Shown: positions 11,848 to 24,295, numbered from the stretch's first letter. The stretch: DNA of 64,000 nucleotides from Nymphaea colorata (GCF_008831285.2 NC_045140.1:6053528-6117527), one strand, 5' to 3'. The notes: generated by a model not told the origin, from the sequence alone. Numbers and translations are program-made.

Positions 11848-12030
11848 CAGCGATGGAGCTAGAAATTTTGGGCTGAGGGGCACTAATTAAAAAACCTTTT
11901 ACACTTTTGGGGGCACCACTAGATATAATGAGCTAATCTTTTCAAGCATCAATATGAAAATAAAGAGCTTTTGTGGGGCAGCTGTGGGCAATTGCCCACG
12001 CTTACCTATATGTGGCTTTGCCACAGCTCG
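11848..12030. mobile_element. MITE-like copy (GTGGCAGAGCCA family)
   Basis: The left end is GCGATGGAGCTAGAAATTTTGG and the right end ATGTGGCTTTGCCAC, forming imperfect terminal inverted repeats of about 12-15 bp. It has the internal palindrome GTGGGCAATTGCCCAC and a GGGGCACTA motif shared with sister copies. Length is about 180 bp, with no open frame. Confidence 0.6.
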
Positions 12031-12600
12031 GCCAATGTTTAGGCCATATGATCTTGGCTCATGAACTGTTTGATTTATTTCAAAGTTCAGGTTTGAAGTT
12101 GGCTCAAGTTAAAGAAAGTGAGATATTGTAGACCCAACATCATTTATGAGTTTACAATGTGAGATTTTGCAGACCCAATAAGACAATAAGACAAACAGAG
12201 AACTTGGGGGACTTTCACAGTTTATCTATCTCAATGTTCTGTAATAGTTATGGGTAAAGACAATAAGACAAACACAGAAGTTGGAGGACTTTCATAGTTT
12301 GGTCTCTGGTGAAATAAAACCTCATAAGTTGATTTAAGACCAAGTTAGTTGAGGGTGTTCGATTTGCTAAGTGAACAGCCTTTGAAAAGGCACAAGTCAA
12401 ATTTGTCATACTCAATGGTGTTTTAGCATGCCTTACTAAACATAACCCCATTTCTATAATATGTTGGTGTTTCCTTGTTGCATTTGCTTAATGTGTGTAC
12501 ACAAAAAAATAGGATTATCAATTTATTCTCTCTAAGGTAGTGTTTAATAGCCTTAGACCTCACATTGAGGCTGTATTAAAAGGTATGCATTGTAAGATCC
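12031..12600. other. Intergenic, local duplication
   Basis: No gene is seen. ACAATAAGACAAACA(C)AGAA followed by GGACTTTCA occurs twice (about 12182-12225 and 12258-12300), a diverged ~70-bp tandem duplication. Part of the region may be the distal 3' LTR of the copia element that follows. Confidence 0.35.
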
Positions 12601-12830
12601 TTGGTTTAAACAAACTGAGATCTTTGTAATATGGATCTCAATTCTAGGTTACATATAAAAAACCATGGAGTGAAGGTTGGATGAGAGGGTGTCTGACCTT
12701 AAATTTATAAAACTCACAAGAATGAACAATAACAAGAAGCAACTATTATAGTGGTTTTGTCAAGATGACCTATCTCCACTTCTCGCTCTTTATTTCATGT
12801 CTCTAAAGACAAGAGAGGTTCCAATATTTA

Positions 12831-13213
12831 TCAACAATTTACAAAAAATAGTGGAGATATTTCTTTCTCCTCATCATTGATACACTTGTTACATTTGGGG
12901 AAGACTAATTTTGGTTTGTGATCTTCTCCAACAATATCAGATCTCACGATCTTATCTCTCCTTATATCTTGTTTGGATTGATTTTGAAGCAGTTCATGAT
13001 CTTGAGATAGTCTTTCAATGGTAATGGTTCCACTAACATGCCCCTTCAAGCTAATCCCTATAAAATTAAGTTTGCTTTTGAGGATTCGTGAAGATGTCGG
13101 CCAATTGCTCTGATGAGTTAACAAATCGAACATCAATCTCCTTGTTTGCTATTCTTTCTCTAACAAAATGGTAGTCTATCTCAACATGCTTTGTTTGAGC
13201 ATAAAAGATAGGG
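12831..13213 (-). pseudogene. Copia RNase H C-terminal part and start of 3' LTR
   Basis: The minus-strand frame just left of the CACTA insertion reads YAQTKHVEIDYHFVRERI, then EIDVRFVNSSEQLADIFT, the conserved tail of copia RNase H. The frame then ends at the purine tract and putative LTR start. It is the direct continuation of the fragment to the right of the CACTA element. Confidence 0.8.
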
Positions 13214-13216
13214 TTT
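13214..13216. repeat. Left target-site duplication (TTT) of the CACTA element
   Basis: TTT precedes CACTA here and TTT follows TAGTG at 16705-16707. Removing the element and one TTT restores a continuous copia RNase H frame reading LAENP across the junction. Confidence 0.85.
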
Positions 13217-16200
13217 CACTACAAAAAAACTAAGCATCACTAATGGCAAAAAATGTCGGTGAAACAAAGTCACGTGTCGGCCATGCTTTTACTGACTTTT
13301 TGTTATTTTGTTGGTGAAGAGTATGCCGGTAAAAATCATCGCCGACACACTGAACAAGTGCGTCAGTGTAGAATATCACTAGCATGGTCTACACGTAGGT
13401 AAATATTGACTATTGCTAACATCTGACCGCATCAATAATAGTCAATTATTTTTTACATCGTCATGGCTGTCAGTTAAAAACTATACCAACAATGTACATG
13501 AATGTTGTTAAAAAATTTTACCGACATCTAACAAGACGTCAGTAAAATTTTTTACGAACCTCTAAATGTAGGTAAAAGTTCAACCGACGTCCATCTAACA
13601 TCACTATTATTATTTATCGACACAAAATTTGCGCGTTGGTAAAAGTTTTTTAAGTTTTGTCCCATCCGAGTATAGCATAAGTTTTTCAAAAATCAGAAGA
13701 AATACATATACAACACATTTGCTTATATTTTTCATCTATCAAACAAAACACTTACATGTTTATAAACAAAACATATAGGTATAACAAATGTTCACACTTA
13801 TATTACAGTACAACTGATTAACTATAGTTTAAAGTTGCAAAAACGTTTTTCACATATGTTAACATGAACAGAAAGTGCTTCCACGCTAACCTCATCGCTG
13901 AGGTGGAAATCGTACCATCAAACATGTATTTATTTTTTCAATATTTATGACTCAATGGAAGCCAACGACGATGACCCATAGAACACATCTTTTTACTATG
14001 ATTTAGTCTGCAACTACATTTTTTTTATGACAAATGGAACAAACTAGCTTATCTTTCGTACTCCAACCCGATATGTACGCATATCTCAAAAATCATGTAT
14101 GATTCACAAGAAAGCCATATACATTTGAAAATGTTGTCATCTATGAAAGTCAAATACACGTATTCCTATAACCCATAACAAATTCAATTCATCAACCAAT
14201 GGTTGTAGACAAACATCCATGCCATTTTTGTATGGAGTTGTTGGTCTTAAGATGATTAATGAGAAAAACATATAGTTGCTTCATGCACGTCCAAGGTGAC
14301 AAATTATATTTCACTAGCACCATATGTCATATGTTGTAGGTTGAACTTAAATTTTCAAATGGGTTGAATCCATCACTAATCAAACCCAAGCATACATTCT
14401 GAGCTTCAAATGCAAATGATGGGTGCATCTCGTCAAAGTTCTTCCATGTTGCACCATCTGTTGAGTGTCTAAGGGCTTCATCCTTTACGCATTGGTCACT
14501 ATGCCATTTCATATGTTTTACAACTTTAGTTATTGTGAACTAAGGAAAAAATATCAATCTTCATTGATGTCCTTTGATGCTTACCAGTCTCTGTTCTCGT
14601 CTATTCATCATCATTTTTTTTCATTGTAAAGTACTACATTTATCAAATGTATCTTTTGTTGTGTCTTCATTCCTAAATAACATACAATTATTAGGATACA
14701 TATTACAATCAAACCCCAACTCTTCAATTATTTGCTTTGCCTCATAAACTGATTTCGGCAGTCCTACCCCGAAAGGAAGGCGTTCATTAATAACTCAAGC
14801 AAGTTGGTTCAACTACATAAATTTTTTACATGAAACAACCATATTAAAAAATTCAACTTCATAAATGTGTTGCACCATGGATATATTGGATGTTCTGTAT
14901 CTTTAATCAATCTTTCATAAACATCAATGGTCTGACAATCTTCCATACTATCTGTCATCGAAGAAGATGATGCATCCGATTGCACATGAAATATATCCGA
15001 TAGCAACCCTTGAATATTTTTCACAACTATTTCTGATGCACATTCATGTGAAATTCTTCTCTCTCCATGATATTCCCAACAAAGATACGTTTGTATAAAA
15101 CCACTACATCTGAAGGACATCGTTATCAGCCTGAGTGATGACATTATTGCATATTACACAATGACATCTCAATCTTCCACTCAATATCACATTATGTGCA
15201 ATAGGATAGTCAAGAAATTGCTACACACCAATCACATATTCAAAACTGTCTCTTCTTTCCGTAATCTAAGTTCAATTATCCATCTTTTAATAAGCATGTA
15301 CAACCAACTTCAATGTGATCAACTCCTCATATTGTCAATACTAAATTTCAACCATTTCATTTTCAATTTATGCAAATAAATACTCGTTATGTAGCGGGTC
15401 ATGTGATCTTTCAAACAAGTATATAAATGTTTTATTTAAATAATCTTATATCTTTCGAACATCAAAAAGTAACACCTTTAACATATACATGACATAAATA
15501 TCATTTTGTCCCTAACTCAAATATCATTAACAAAAGATTTATGGCACCATACGGTGATGTAACATGCTACATAATTCCTAAAAGCACTTTAGGAAAAATA
15601 TAACTCCTTACTCGTTTAAACAATTCATTGAATACTTGGTGGGTGGCTAAAAAGACTAGGGTTTGAAAACATTTATAACATCTAAAAAAAACATTTAAAT
15701 GAGGACTAATCATACTAATATTTTGCAAATAAGTATATGTGTACTTGAATTAGACATGGTCCAAATTTGATGCCGAAATCCCGCTACAATACACCAAAAT
15801 CCGATGATGACGAAAAATTAAGGAAAAGTTGGAGGTTTAGTGATTGTGTGGAGATTTTACATAATTAATATATCAAGTTGAAGATACTAAGGATAACAAA
15901 CATGCTTACGAAGTTTCATGTCCTAATACTATCGAAAAACAGTGAGATCTGGTCGAAAAAATTCAGATATATACCCTACAAGCATATTATAACAGTTTAA
16001 ATAGACTTAGAAAAAATGAGAGAGGATATTAAGGAACCAACCTTTTCAAGCTTCAAGCAGTCCAAAAACACAAAGAAGCAAAAAGGCTCACCGAAAAATC
16101 ACCATTAAGAGGAAGAGGGAAGAGAAAAGAAAAGAGGGAAGATGAAGGAATGAGAAGAAGTGTTCTAACAGAGATAATAAGTCGAAGAAGCCTTTACCAA

Positions 16201-16704
16201 CATGTAAGGCACACTGTTAAAGACATTACTTAAAAATGTCAGTAATGTTAATGTAATAAAGATTACTGACATCCAAGGTGCATCAGTGAAAGGGCATTAT
16301 CAACGTTCGTAGTCAATACATTGATCAAATAGAGTTTCAGTGATGCTCGATACTCACATCAGCAATGTTTGAATGGAGATATGTTTCAACAACGTGGAAA
16401 ATGTCACTGTCAGTAAAATTAGATCAATACATGTACATTTTACCGTCACACTCAGCTGGACATTGGTAATCTTCAATGTCGAAAACTTTCATCAACATGA
16501 GAATTGTAATGCATCGGTAAAGGTGAAACATCAACAACAAAATAGCTCCACGCGTCGATGAAGGCTGCTTTTAACTGGCATACACATCTGGACACTGGTT
16601 AAAATTTATACTTACTGACATGTAGCACTAAGCATCAGTAAAAGTCAACTTTCACTGATGTTATATTTTCCACACATCGATGAAACCATATTCTTTTTGT
16701 AGTG
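13217..16704 (-). mobile_element. CACTA (En/Spm-type) DNA transposon, deletion derivative, 3488 bp
   Basis: The left end is CACTACAAAAAAACTAAG, and the right end read in reverse is CACTACAAAAAGAATATG. This is the canonical CACTA terminus with about 11 matching bases. TTT flanks it on both sides (13214-13216 and 16705-16707), the 3-bp target duplication expected for this superfamily. Subterminal arrays of short motifs of the type ATCGGTAAA/CATCAGTGA occur in both orientations over about 13.24-13.65 and 16.2-16.69 kb, as expected for transposase-binding repeats. It sits inside copia RNase H. Only a broken TNP2 fragment remains, so it is non-autonomous. Confidence 0.9.
14160..15144 (-). pseudogene. 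TNP2-type CACTA transposase remnant
   Basis: Minus-strand fragments match the TNP2 transposase of plant CACTA elements, in order. FIQTYLCWEYHGERR lies near 15060-15110. LGFDCNMYPNNCMLF lies near 14680-14725. MKWHSDQCVKDEALRHSTDG, then NVCLGLISDGFNPF, lie at 14327-14512. YNLSPWTCMKQLYVF lies near 14270-14320. Stops and frameshifts separate them. Homology stops abruptly at about 14.16 kb, so the C-terminal two thirds of the transposase and the partner TNPA-like gene are absent. The remaining ~0.95 kb on the left and 1.0 kb on the right are non-coding. Confidence 0.8.
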
Positions 16705-16707
16705 TTT
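16705..16707. repeat. Right target-site duplication (TTT) of the CACTA element
   Basis: This is the second copy of the 3-bp duplication, directly after the TAGTG end at 16704. Confidence 0.85.
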
Positions 16708-17320
16708 TCTGCCAAGAATGTAGCTCCTAAATTGTCGCACCATAGAATAGGACTTGTAGATTCTTTTACCTTTAACACTTCCAACAACATCTTGATCCAA
16801 AGGAGTTCAAAAGTTGCTCTTGTGGGGGCTTTGTACTCAGCTTATGTGAATGGGCGTGCAACGATTTGTTCCCTAGTGGATTACCATGACGCCACATTTG
16901 ATCCAAGACACATAAGGTACCACTGGTGGATTTTCTATCATCTAGACAACTTAGCCAATCGGCATCAGAGTAGGCTGAAAGTTGAAGGGAGCTAAATTTT
17001 GAGAAGTGTATCCCATAATTTTGAATTCCTTTTATGTATCTCAATATCTGCTTTACATAAGACCATTGCTCATTAGTTGGTTTATTCATAAATTGACATG
17101 TCTTATTGACAGAAAATGCAATGTTTGGTCTAGATAATGTTGCATATTGTGGACCTCCAATGATTTGTCTATAAAGAGTAACATAGTCATCATTAAGAAG
17201 ATCTCCATTTTGTTTTGATAATGTGACATTAGCTGCTGCATGGGTTCTAATGGATTTACATTGATCCATTTTTGCCTTGGCAAGGATTTCATGAAGATAG
17301 TACCTTTGAGAGAGAGTCAT
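16708..17320 (-). pseudogene. Copia RT C-terminus and RNase H (first part)
   Basis: The minus-strand frame carries LSQRYYLHEILAKAKMDQCK, then RPNIAFSVNKTCQFMNKPT, LRYIKGIQNYGIHFS and SAYSDADWLSCLDDRKSTSG. This is the classic copia RT/RNase H succession with the DADW motif. A frameshift lies after STSG, and the remaining RNase H sequence continues in another frame to CDNLGATFLAE at the CACTA junction. Confidence 0.85.
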
Positions 17321-18300
17321 GACGTTATTGCCCTTAATGACTTCTACTCTTAAGAAATAGCTAAGTTCTCCTAAATCCTTAATGGAAAATTGTTTTCAAT
17401 GGCTTCAATCACCTTTTGAATATGAGTGGAACAATTTCCAGTAATTATGATGTCATCTACATAAATAATAATATAGATGATGACATCACACTCTTCTCAA
17501 ATAAATAGAGAAATGTCAAATTTTGATTCCATGAAACCTTGTTGGTCCAAGCTATTTTTTAGCTTCTCAAACCAAGTGGGGCTTGCTTCAAATCATATAT
17601 TGTCTTTTGCAACTTGCACACAGGGAACTGTATTTCCAAAACTAGGTGGTTGCATCATATGAACTTCTTCTTTTAATTCACCATGGAGAAAAGTATTGTT
17701 AACATCAAGTTGCCACATTATCCAACTTTAAAAGACAACCATTGATATAACTATTCGAATTATAGTTGGCTTCACCACTAGGCTAAAAATTTCTTTATAA
17801 TCGACCCCCTCCTTTTGATTATATCCTTTCGCAACCAAGCGGGCCTTGTAGTGAGCTATAGAAGCATTTGAATTGCTTTTGATTTTAAAAACCCATTTGC
17901 ATCCCACTAGGTTGGCATCTCAACAAGCTTCCACTTGTCGTTTTTATGAAGAGCCTCAAGTTCTTCCTTTGTAGATTTGGACCATTTGTTGCTTTTAAGG
18001 CATCAATATGTGATGTGGGCTCGATTTCTTCTATTTCCAGCACCTTAGCCATGTAGATTTTTTGAATACGGGTTCCATCCATGGAGTGGGTGACCATGTG
18101 CTGAGTTCTTTGAATCAGTAAATCCATCGTCAAATTTGTTGGCATGGTGTCAATGGCTGGATCTTCATCACAAGCATTTGAGACATCATTTTCTGTTTCT
18201 GTTGTCTCCAATGGAATATCACTTTCATATGCCAAATTGTCACTTCCATAAGACAAGGTACTGGAATTCGGGATAATTATAATATTGCTATGCCTTTCTT
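17321..18300 (-). pseudogene. Copia reverse transcriptase, degenerate
   Basis: YVDD, the copia polymerase active-site motif, is readable on the minus strand at 17452-17463 within IIIYVDDIIITGN. Upstream on the same strand, around 17700-17880, are [16 protein letters not shown]-like and [12 protein letters not shown]-like blocks. These are the standard fingers/palm segments. Stops and frameshifts interrupt the reading frame. Confidence 0.8.
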
Positions 18301-19200
18301 GATCATGAGCAGTGACAGACTTGGCATGCATGCAGCTGCTGGTCGCCTTTTTGAGCCATTGTGATACCTCTTGTGCAGTAAGAGGTGTATGGAAGCCAAG
18401 ATGTAACAAAACTTTGTTCATTGAAGATGACATGTCTAGAAATGAATACACGTTTGGAGACTGGTTCATAGCAAAGAAATCCTTTATGCATGGATTCATA
18501 TCCAATAAATATGAACAGCTGCAATTGTGGTTCAAATTTGTGCTTTCCATAAGAAACCAGCAATGGGTTGCAAGTGCACCCAAATATGCGTAAATAATCA
18601 TAAGTCGGCCTTTGATTTAGTAGTCTTTCATAAGGAGATTCTTCACATAGGCATTTGAAGGGAAGACGATTAATGAGATAGACACTAGTCCAGAAAGCAT
18701 CAGTCCAAAATTTCATGGGCTGCAGATATCATCATACTCATGCCCATTTCTACAATGTGGTGATGTTTTCTTTCAGCAATGCCATTTTGCTCCGGTGTGT
18801 AGGGGCAAAGAAATCTAGCGTCTATTGCCATGGAGATCAAGAAATTTATCAAATTCCTTATTAACAAATTGTCCTCCACCATGCTATGGAAAATTTTGAT
18901 GGACACACCAAGTTGTTTTTCCAGGGAGGATTTAAATCCTTGAAAACATGAAAAGGCCTCAGATTTGATGCGCAATGGGAACAACAATGTGAAGCGAGTA
19001 TAATGATCCACAAGAAGAAGATGGTAGCAGTAGTCCTCTCAAGAGGCATCTGGTGACGGCGCCCCCATAAATGAGCATGCACAATTTCAAGTGGCGCACT
19101 AGTAGAGATTTCGGCATTTTCAAAAGAAAGCTTACGTGATTTACTGGTGAAGCAAGCAGAGCAAAAATATTTTTGATGGTCATAAACAACATTAATAAGC
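18301..19200 (-). pseudogene. Copia integrase, degenerate
   Basis: MDHYTRFTLLFPLRIKSEAF and PYTPEQNGIAERKHHHIVEMG (18700-19011) are core integrase motifs. They are followed by FWTDAFWTSVYLINRLPFK and FGCTCNPLLVSYGKHKFEP (18303-18716). The upstream frame (to about 19192) carries gag-pre-integrase-like CSACFTSK. Domain order and strand agree with the RT downstream. Frameshifts break it into three pieces. Confidence 0.85.
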
Positions 19201-19299
19201 TGAGTTTTATTTAAAAATTCTAAAACATGTCCTCCAGGATGTCCTAATCTACAGTGCTATAAATCAGCCTTCTCTTTATTTAATTCAGCAGCAAACGCC

Positions 19300-20075
19300 T
19301 TAAACTCTAGGTGACGTCTCCCTATGTGACGCCTCATCCTTTTTATTTGTAATCCACTGATAGAGCCCAGCATGAAGCTGGCCTTTGTGTAGGATTCTCC
19401 CTGCTTGATTCTGTTTTACAAGAAAGATTGTAGAGTGAAACTCAGAATAACAGTTATTATCCACAGAAAACTTTGCAACAGATAACAAGTTCTTGTGGAT
19501 TGATGGCACATAAAGCATCTGCTGTAAGGAAAAAATCTTAACCTTGAAATCAGGATATACCTGATCATGCGATGGATAAACCAGTCCCATTGTCAGCAAT
19601 CATCTTGTCCGGACCATTGTATTCTCCTTGCGCTTTAATGTTTGATGCCTCTCCAGTTATGTGATGAGATGCACTAATATCCTGATATCAATTAGAAGAA
19701 GCACATGAGCCTTCTAACCAAGCAGCTAAGGCCTTGGGAATGTCATAGCATTGACTCTTGTATGGTAAAAGCACAAGATCTTTATCAGATACATTTTCCT
19801 TCATGCTTTTTAATGCTTTGTAAGCTGATTCTCATTTGAAGAATACACAGGCTAGAAGCTGATGCAAAAGAGTGCTCAAGAGCATCCCATGCCTCTCGAG
19901 CAGTGGGAATACGAAGAATGCAACTGAGGACAGTATTACTTACGGTGGTTCGTATCCAACTAAGGGCGAGTTGATCTCCATTTTTCCACGTTATAAATTC
20001 TGGATTCGGAACAGTTCTATTGTTTTCTTGAATGGTCTCTGCTGGTGGAATAGAAGACCCATCTACAAACAAAAT
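19300..20075 (-). pseudogene. Copia gag/protease remnants
   Basis: 19785-20072 reads FVDGSSIPPAE, then WKNGDQLALSWIRTTVSN and AREAWDALEHSFAS, matching the UBN2-type gag domain of copia. 19300-19599 reads IFSLQQMLYVPSIHKNLLSV and HKGQLHAGLYQW, the protease/pre-integrase linker. The usual gag N-terminus is absent upstream of 20075. Confidence 0.8.
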
Positions 20076-20099
20076 CCATGGATCTGAGATCTTGGCGGT

Positions 20100-23000
20100 G
20101 TCAAATAACCATGGATATTAGATTCATGGTGAAACAAACACACGCTAAGGGACTAAGAGTTTTGTATCATCTCTTCTATCAGATTGAAATTTTTTTTTAT
20201 CTTTTAATCAAGCAAATTTGCCAGCTTGGTCTTAAAAATTTGAAAGCATCAGAAACATCAAAAGTATATGTAAAAAAACCATATGTGAAGTGCATATAAT
20301 ATTAATACTTGTCAGTACTATCCACAAGTGCAGGGCCCCGTACATTTAAAAAAATTTACTTTAGAGGCTCTTTTGGTCTATGCGAAGCTCTAGAATGACA
20401 GAGTATGACTCTTAGCACTTTGCCAATCATCACAAACAAGAAATTGCCAAGTCTTTTAGGTCATAAGGAAGAGAAGGCTTGCATGAAGATAAACTTTGCA
20501 TCACATGTTTTCTTGTTTGAGTTATGTTTATAGAAGATAGTAAAATATTTGCGTATCATTGAAAACCAAAGTTGTTTATAGTTTTCAAGAAAAACCAAAG
20601 TCAGAAGATAGTAAAATATTTGCGTATCATTGAAAACCAAAGTTGTTTATAGTTTTCAAGAAAAACCAAAGTTAGTTCTATGCTAAATTTTTCTGGAGAA
20701 TATGAGATTTAAAAGTAATATGTGAACCGCAAAATTTCTCCTTTCCTCACATTTAGGTTCACAATAAAAGCAGCAAATACTATTTGGTCTGGACATGATG
20801 CTGCCTTGTTGGTTCATGAAGACGCAGACCTTCTCAACAGCTTATGATGGATAAGGTAAAGTTTTCAATCAAACCACATTCATTTCATTACCTTTAATCC
20901 TCCTCTTGTTTTGGATTATTGATGAGAATGTTGATGAGTCAGATGTTTGATTGTAGATCTGTTCTACTTTACACCTTGAGCTCAAAGGAAATTTGGTTCA
21001 TTTGGTGCTGAAATTGGATTCATTAGTACACAATTGTTCTAGGATGTGCTCATATGCTGACTTATAATCAATCAATTCGCATAAGCAACCATGTTACTGT
21101 GTGATAGTGCGGAAAAGGTTGGTATGATGTTCTTTTACTTGAATGTTCTCACTTTAGCACCAGTATGCTCCTTTTAAATGCTCTTAAATACTAGAAAATC
21201 AAGATGTATCAATATTCAATCAAGAAAATTTGGTTGGAAAAAAATCAGTTTTTTTATTAGTGGACAAATTTATAGGACGTGTGGAATATCTCATTCGTTG
21301 GCTGTAAACATTTATTGCATGTCCAACTTTGAATTAGGCACCTAAAAAGATTTCCAAGTTAAAATTAAGTATAAATTCAAATAAGGTGAAACTTTCCCCT
21401 TCTTCACCAAGGTAATTTTAGCTTCCACCCAAACACTACCTAAGGAACACTTGAATTCACTTATGGGAGCTGGTTTGCTATAAAAGTGATGCTAATGAGG
21501 CTACATTGTTTGAGAACTGTACATGAGTTATGTACACCAAATCATCTACAACTCCTTATGGACACTACTGCAGCAGAACAAAAGTAAGTTTTCAATGAGT
21601 TAGTTTTTTTTTCTCTCTTATTAATATGTCTAAAAAATATGCAAACACTTTCAAAAACCATACAGAACCAGCCAACAAAGCTCACATTGCAACCCACCAT
21701 TGAATCTATAGATTTCCATTTCCTTGGTCTTAAAACCGGTAATCTTTAGGGATGGGCAAATCAAACACGCTGCAATCACCCAAATGATCTGAGAGAATAA
21801 AATCACAAGGTGAAAAAAAAGCAACCAAACCAAAAGATTGTGTTGGACTGGGTCAAGCTTCAACAGAGGACTCGATCCACTCACTTGAGTGAGTGGAAAA
21901 GAAGCATGGAAGGGCACAATCGAGTGCATGCCCTTTTCATTGCCCTTTTGAAACACAGAAAGAGGGAACTAGAGAGTTCTCTCTTGCTCTCACACAAAAC
22001 CAGAAATAGGGCAGCATGGGTGTGTGCCATCAGTGAAGGCAAGGAGAAAGGAATAGGACGAAGAACTCACTAGCACTGATGCATGGGTGCATGTGTAGAG
22101 AAAGAGGGAGAGATGAAGTGAAGAAGAAAATAGGAATGCTTTGAGATCTCTTTTTTTATGGTTTTTTTCTTTGTGGGTTCATTCTCTTGGATGATTTTTT
22201 CTATTTTTTGCAAGAAAGAAGAAAACACATATATTGATGTTTTTGAATTGCTTCTTATATATATATGTGTGTGTGTGTGTGTGTTATCACCTCAATTTTT
22301 TCTAAAAAGACTGTATTTTATTTTCACCCAAATGAAATTTTTAGTTATTTGGACTTAAATTTTAGACCCTAAGCCCAATCCTAGACCTAAAAGAAATTCG
22401 CAATTATTCGATTCAAAATGAATCTCTAGATCCATATCTGAATCCAAACACAAAATTCAAATTCAAAACTCAACTTCAGACGCGAGATTCAAATCCAAAA
22501 TCTGACTCTTGGATTTAAATTAGATCTAAAACCAAAGTCTAGATCCAAATCAAGCATTTCCAACCAAAACGACAAAATTTGATGCTATCGACCGCATACG
22601 TGCGTACAAACCTTCCCTTTGTTTATGTCTCATCCTCACTCCAAAATTGTGTTTTTGAGCTCAAACCACTCAGTAGAATGCATTTTGACCAATTGAACTC
22701 AATCTAGATCTAACACAAGCTCGAAATCATTCAAAACGGAATCGGCTCTGTTGGAAACAAAAACTATTTTTACCTCTTTAAATGTATATCTAAAATATGA
22801 TTTTTATGTTTTTTTTATATTATTCTTCGAACGGCCCTTTGGGAGGCTAGAGAGGTGAAACATGCCCCTTATTGGTCCAGACAAGACAATAAGGGGGATG
22901 TTTTGCCCCCCTTGTGAGAAATCAGCACGAGTCAGGTGTGTGTGTGTGAGAGAGGGAGAGAGAGAGTTGTTTGGCAAAAGGGGGTGGGCAAGGCCGCAAG

Positions 23001-23990
23001 GGGCACCTGCAGCGACGTCTCTTCTGGAGCTGAAATCCACAAGAAAAGTCAGACCTCCCATTACTTGAAATCCTTAGATTTTCCTTTGAAGATTTGAAAT
23101 TCGTGGTTTTCTGTATGATAGTGCGGCCAATCTGAGGTTGATTTAACATCCAGGGCTATCAAGCACAACATAAATGTCCATGATGACTATTCAACAACAA
23201 AACAACCAATAGGGTTGCTATCATTGAAACCCCACAAATATTAATTTCTTTTGATTTGAAAATGAACGGTTAACACTGACATGCCTTGAACCGCCACAAT
23301 CTGCCTAATACATATGCCTAAATTTTACTTTGCCAAACGCCCTTGAAACTTTTCATTTATCTTTCAAAAGTCAGTCTATTATTAAATATTATTAAATTAT
23401 GGCTAACTAAGTGAACATTTTCTCGACCACTTCTTTTCAAGTGAGGACAGACACTTTTCCTTTGATATCAGGGTCCAAGGTGGCATTGGTACCAAGAAAC
23501 CAATGTACGTCAGTTGATATAACAACTACAACAATCAAATAGATGATGGGTGACTTCATCCACCACCAGCCTCGAGGTGACCATATTCATGGTCGGTTTG
23601 ATTATTTGAAATTATAATGACGTTAAGCCTCACTAATAGGCCCAACTTGTTCTTGCTTCATACATAAAAAATTTGAAAAATGTGATGGACAACTTTTGTC
23701 ACTAAGGACCAAAATCTAAACCTAAAGGGCCAAGGACCTTATCATGACCCCCATCTTAAGAGTGCTTTATTTTGATTTAGTATACAAAAAGTTGGATTTA
23801 CTTGAAAATCTTGATCACCCGCTAATCCTCTAAGCTTGCACACATGCATTGGATCAAAGAGAGTTAAATTTCATGATGCTTGGATCATCTTGGGTCAGTG
23901 GCTGATAGGCAGCTGATTCCTTGTTTGGGTAGCATGACACATTTATCTTTAGTGCCTATATCGAGGAAGTGATGCACAAGTTGAAGTGAA
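20100..23990. other. Intergenic, no supported gene
   Basis: I see no conserved coding sequence. Local features are a ~68-bp near-perfect tandem duplication at about 20532-20670 (GAAGATAGTAAAATATTTGC... twice), a short (TG)n run at 22264-22284, and a GTGTGTGTGTGAGAGAGGGAG microsatellite near 22938-22965. Short open frames at 21651-22073 and 22804-23149 occur on both strands and look like chance. Confidence 0.4.
20532..20670 (+). repeat. ~68-bp tandem duplication
   Basis: The block running from AGAAGATAGTAAAATATTTG to TTTTCAAGAAAAACCAAAGT appears twice head to tail with essentially no differences, so the duplication is recent. Confidence 0.85.
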
Positions 23991-23994
23991 GTGT

Positions 23995-24295
23995 GAGCAA
24001 TGAGCCCAGGTACCCAATACCTGACTCTCAATCGGGCTGGGCTCGAGCTCGAAAAAACTGTCCCGAGTCCGTTCAATGGAGCGCGATTGGTCCTGATTAA
24101 TTTTTTCAACTTTTTATTATTTTTATTTAAATATATATTTTTTATTAAAAATATATTTTATATTTATTTTTTTATTTTATATTTTAAAAAAATTATTTTA
24201 ATTGAGCCAAGCCAAAGCCAGGCCCAAGTTGGATTTCGGGCATCAGGCCGGCCCGGCTCGATGCTCAGTCCCACTACGAGCGAGTAATTTAGACA
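23995..24295. repeat. GAGCTCGA/GGCCCGGC-rich dispersed repeat around an AT-rich core
   Basis: The left part carries GGGCTGGGCTCGAGCTCG and the right part CCGGCCCGGCTCGATGCTCAG, roughly inverted to each other. An almost pure A/T core lies at about 24096-24200. The structure resembles a MITE. Related arms occur near 9.1, 44.5 and 48.1 kb. Confidence 0.4.

Larger units (their letters stand above)
12600..20100 (-). mobile_element. Degenerate Ty1/copia retrotransposon, interrupted by a CACTA element
   Basis: Copia domains occur on the minus strand in the Ty1 order. They are gag UBN2-like (20072-19785), protease/pre-integrase remnants (19600-19100), integrase (19080-18300), reverse transcriptase (18000-17400) and RNase H (17320-16705, resuming 13213-13075 after the CACTA insertion). 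A purine-rich tract reading TTGAAGGGGCA on the minus strand (about 13039-13049) is followed by TGTTAGTGGAACC, a plausible polypurine tract and 3' LTR start at 13038. No matching 5' LTR is seen near 20.1-20.4 kb and the gag start is missing, so the 5' end looks truncated. Many stops and frameshifts make it inactive. The outer limits are approximate. Confidence 0.8.
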
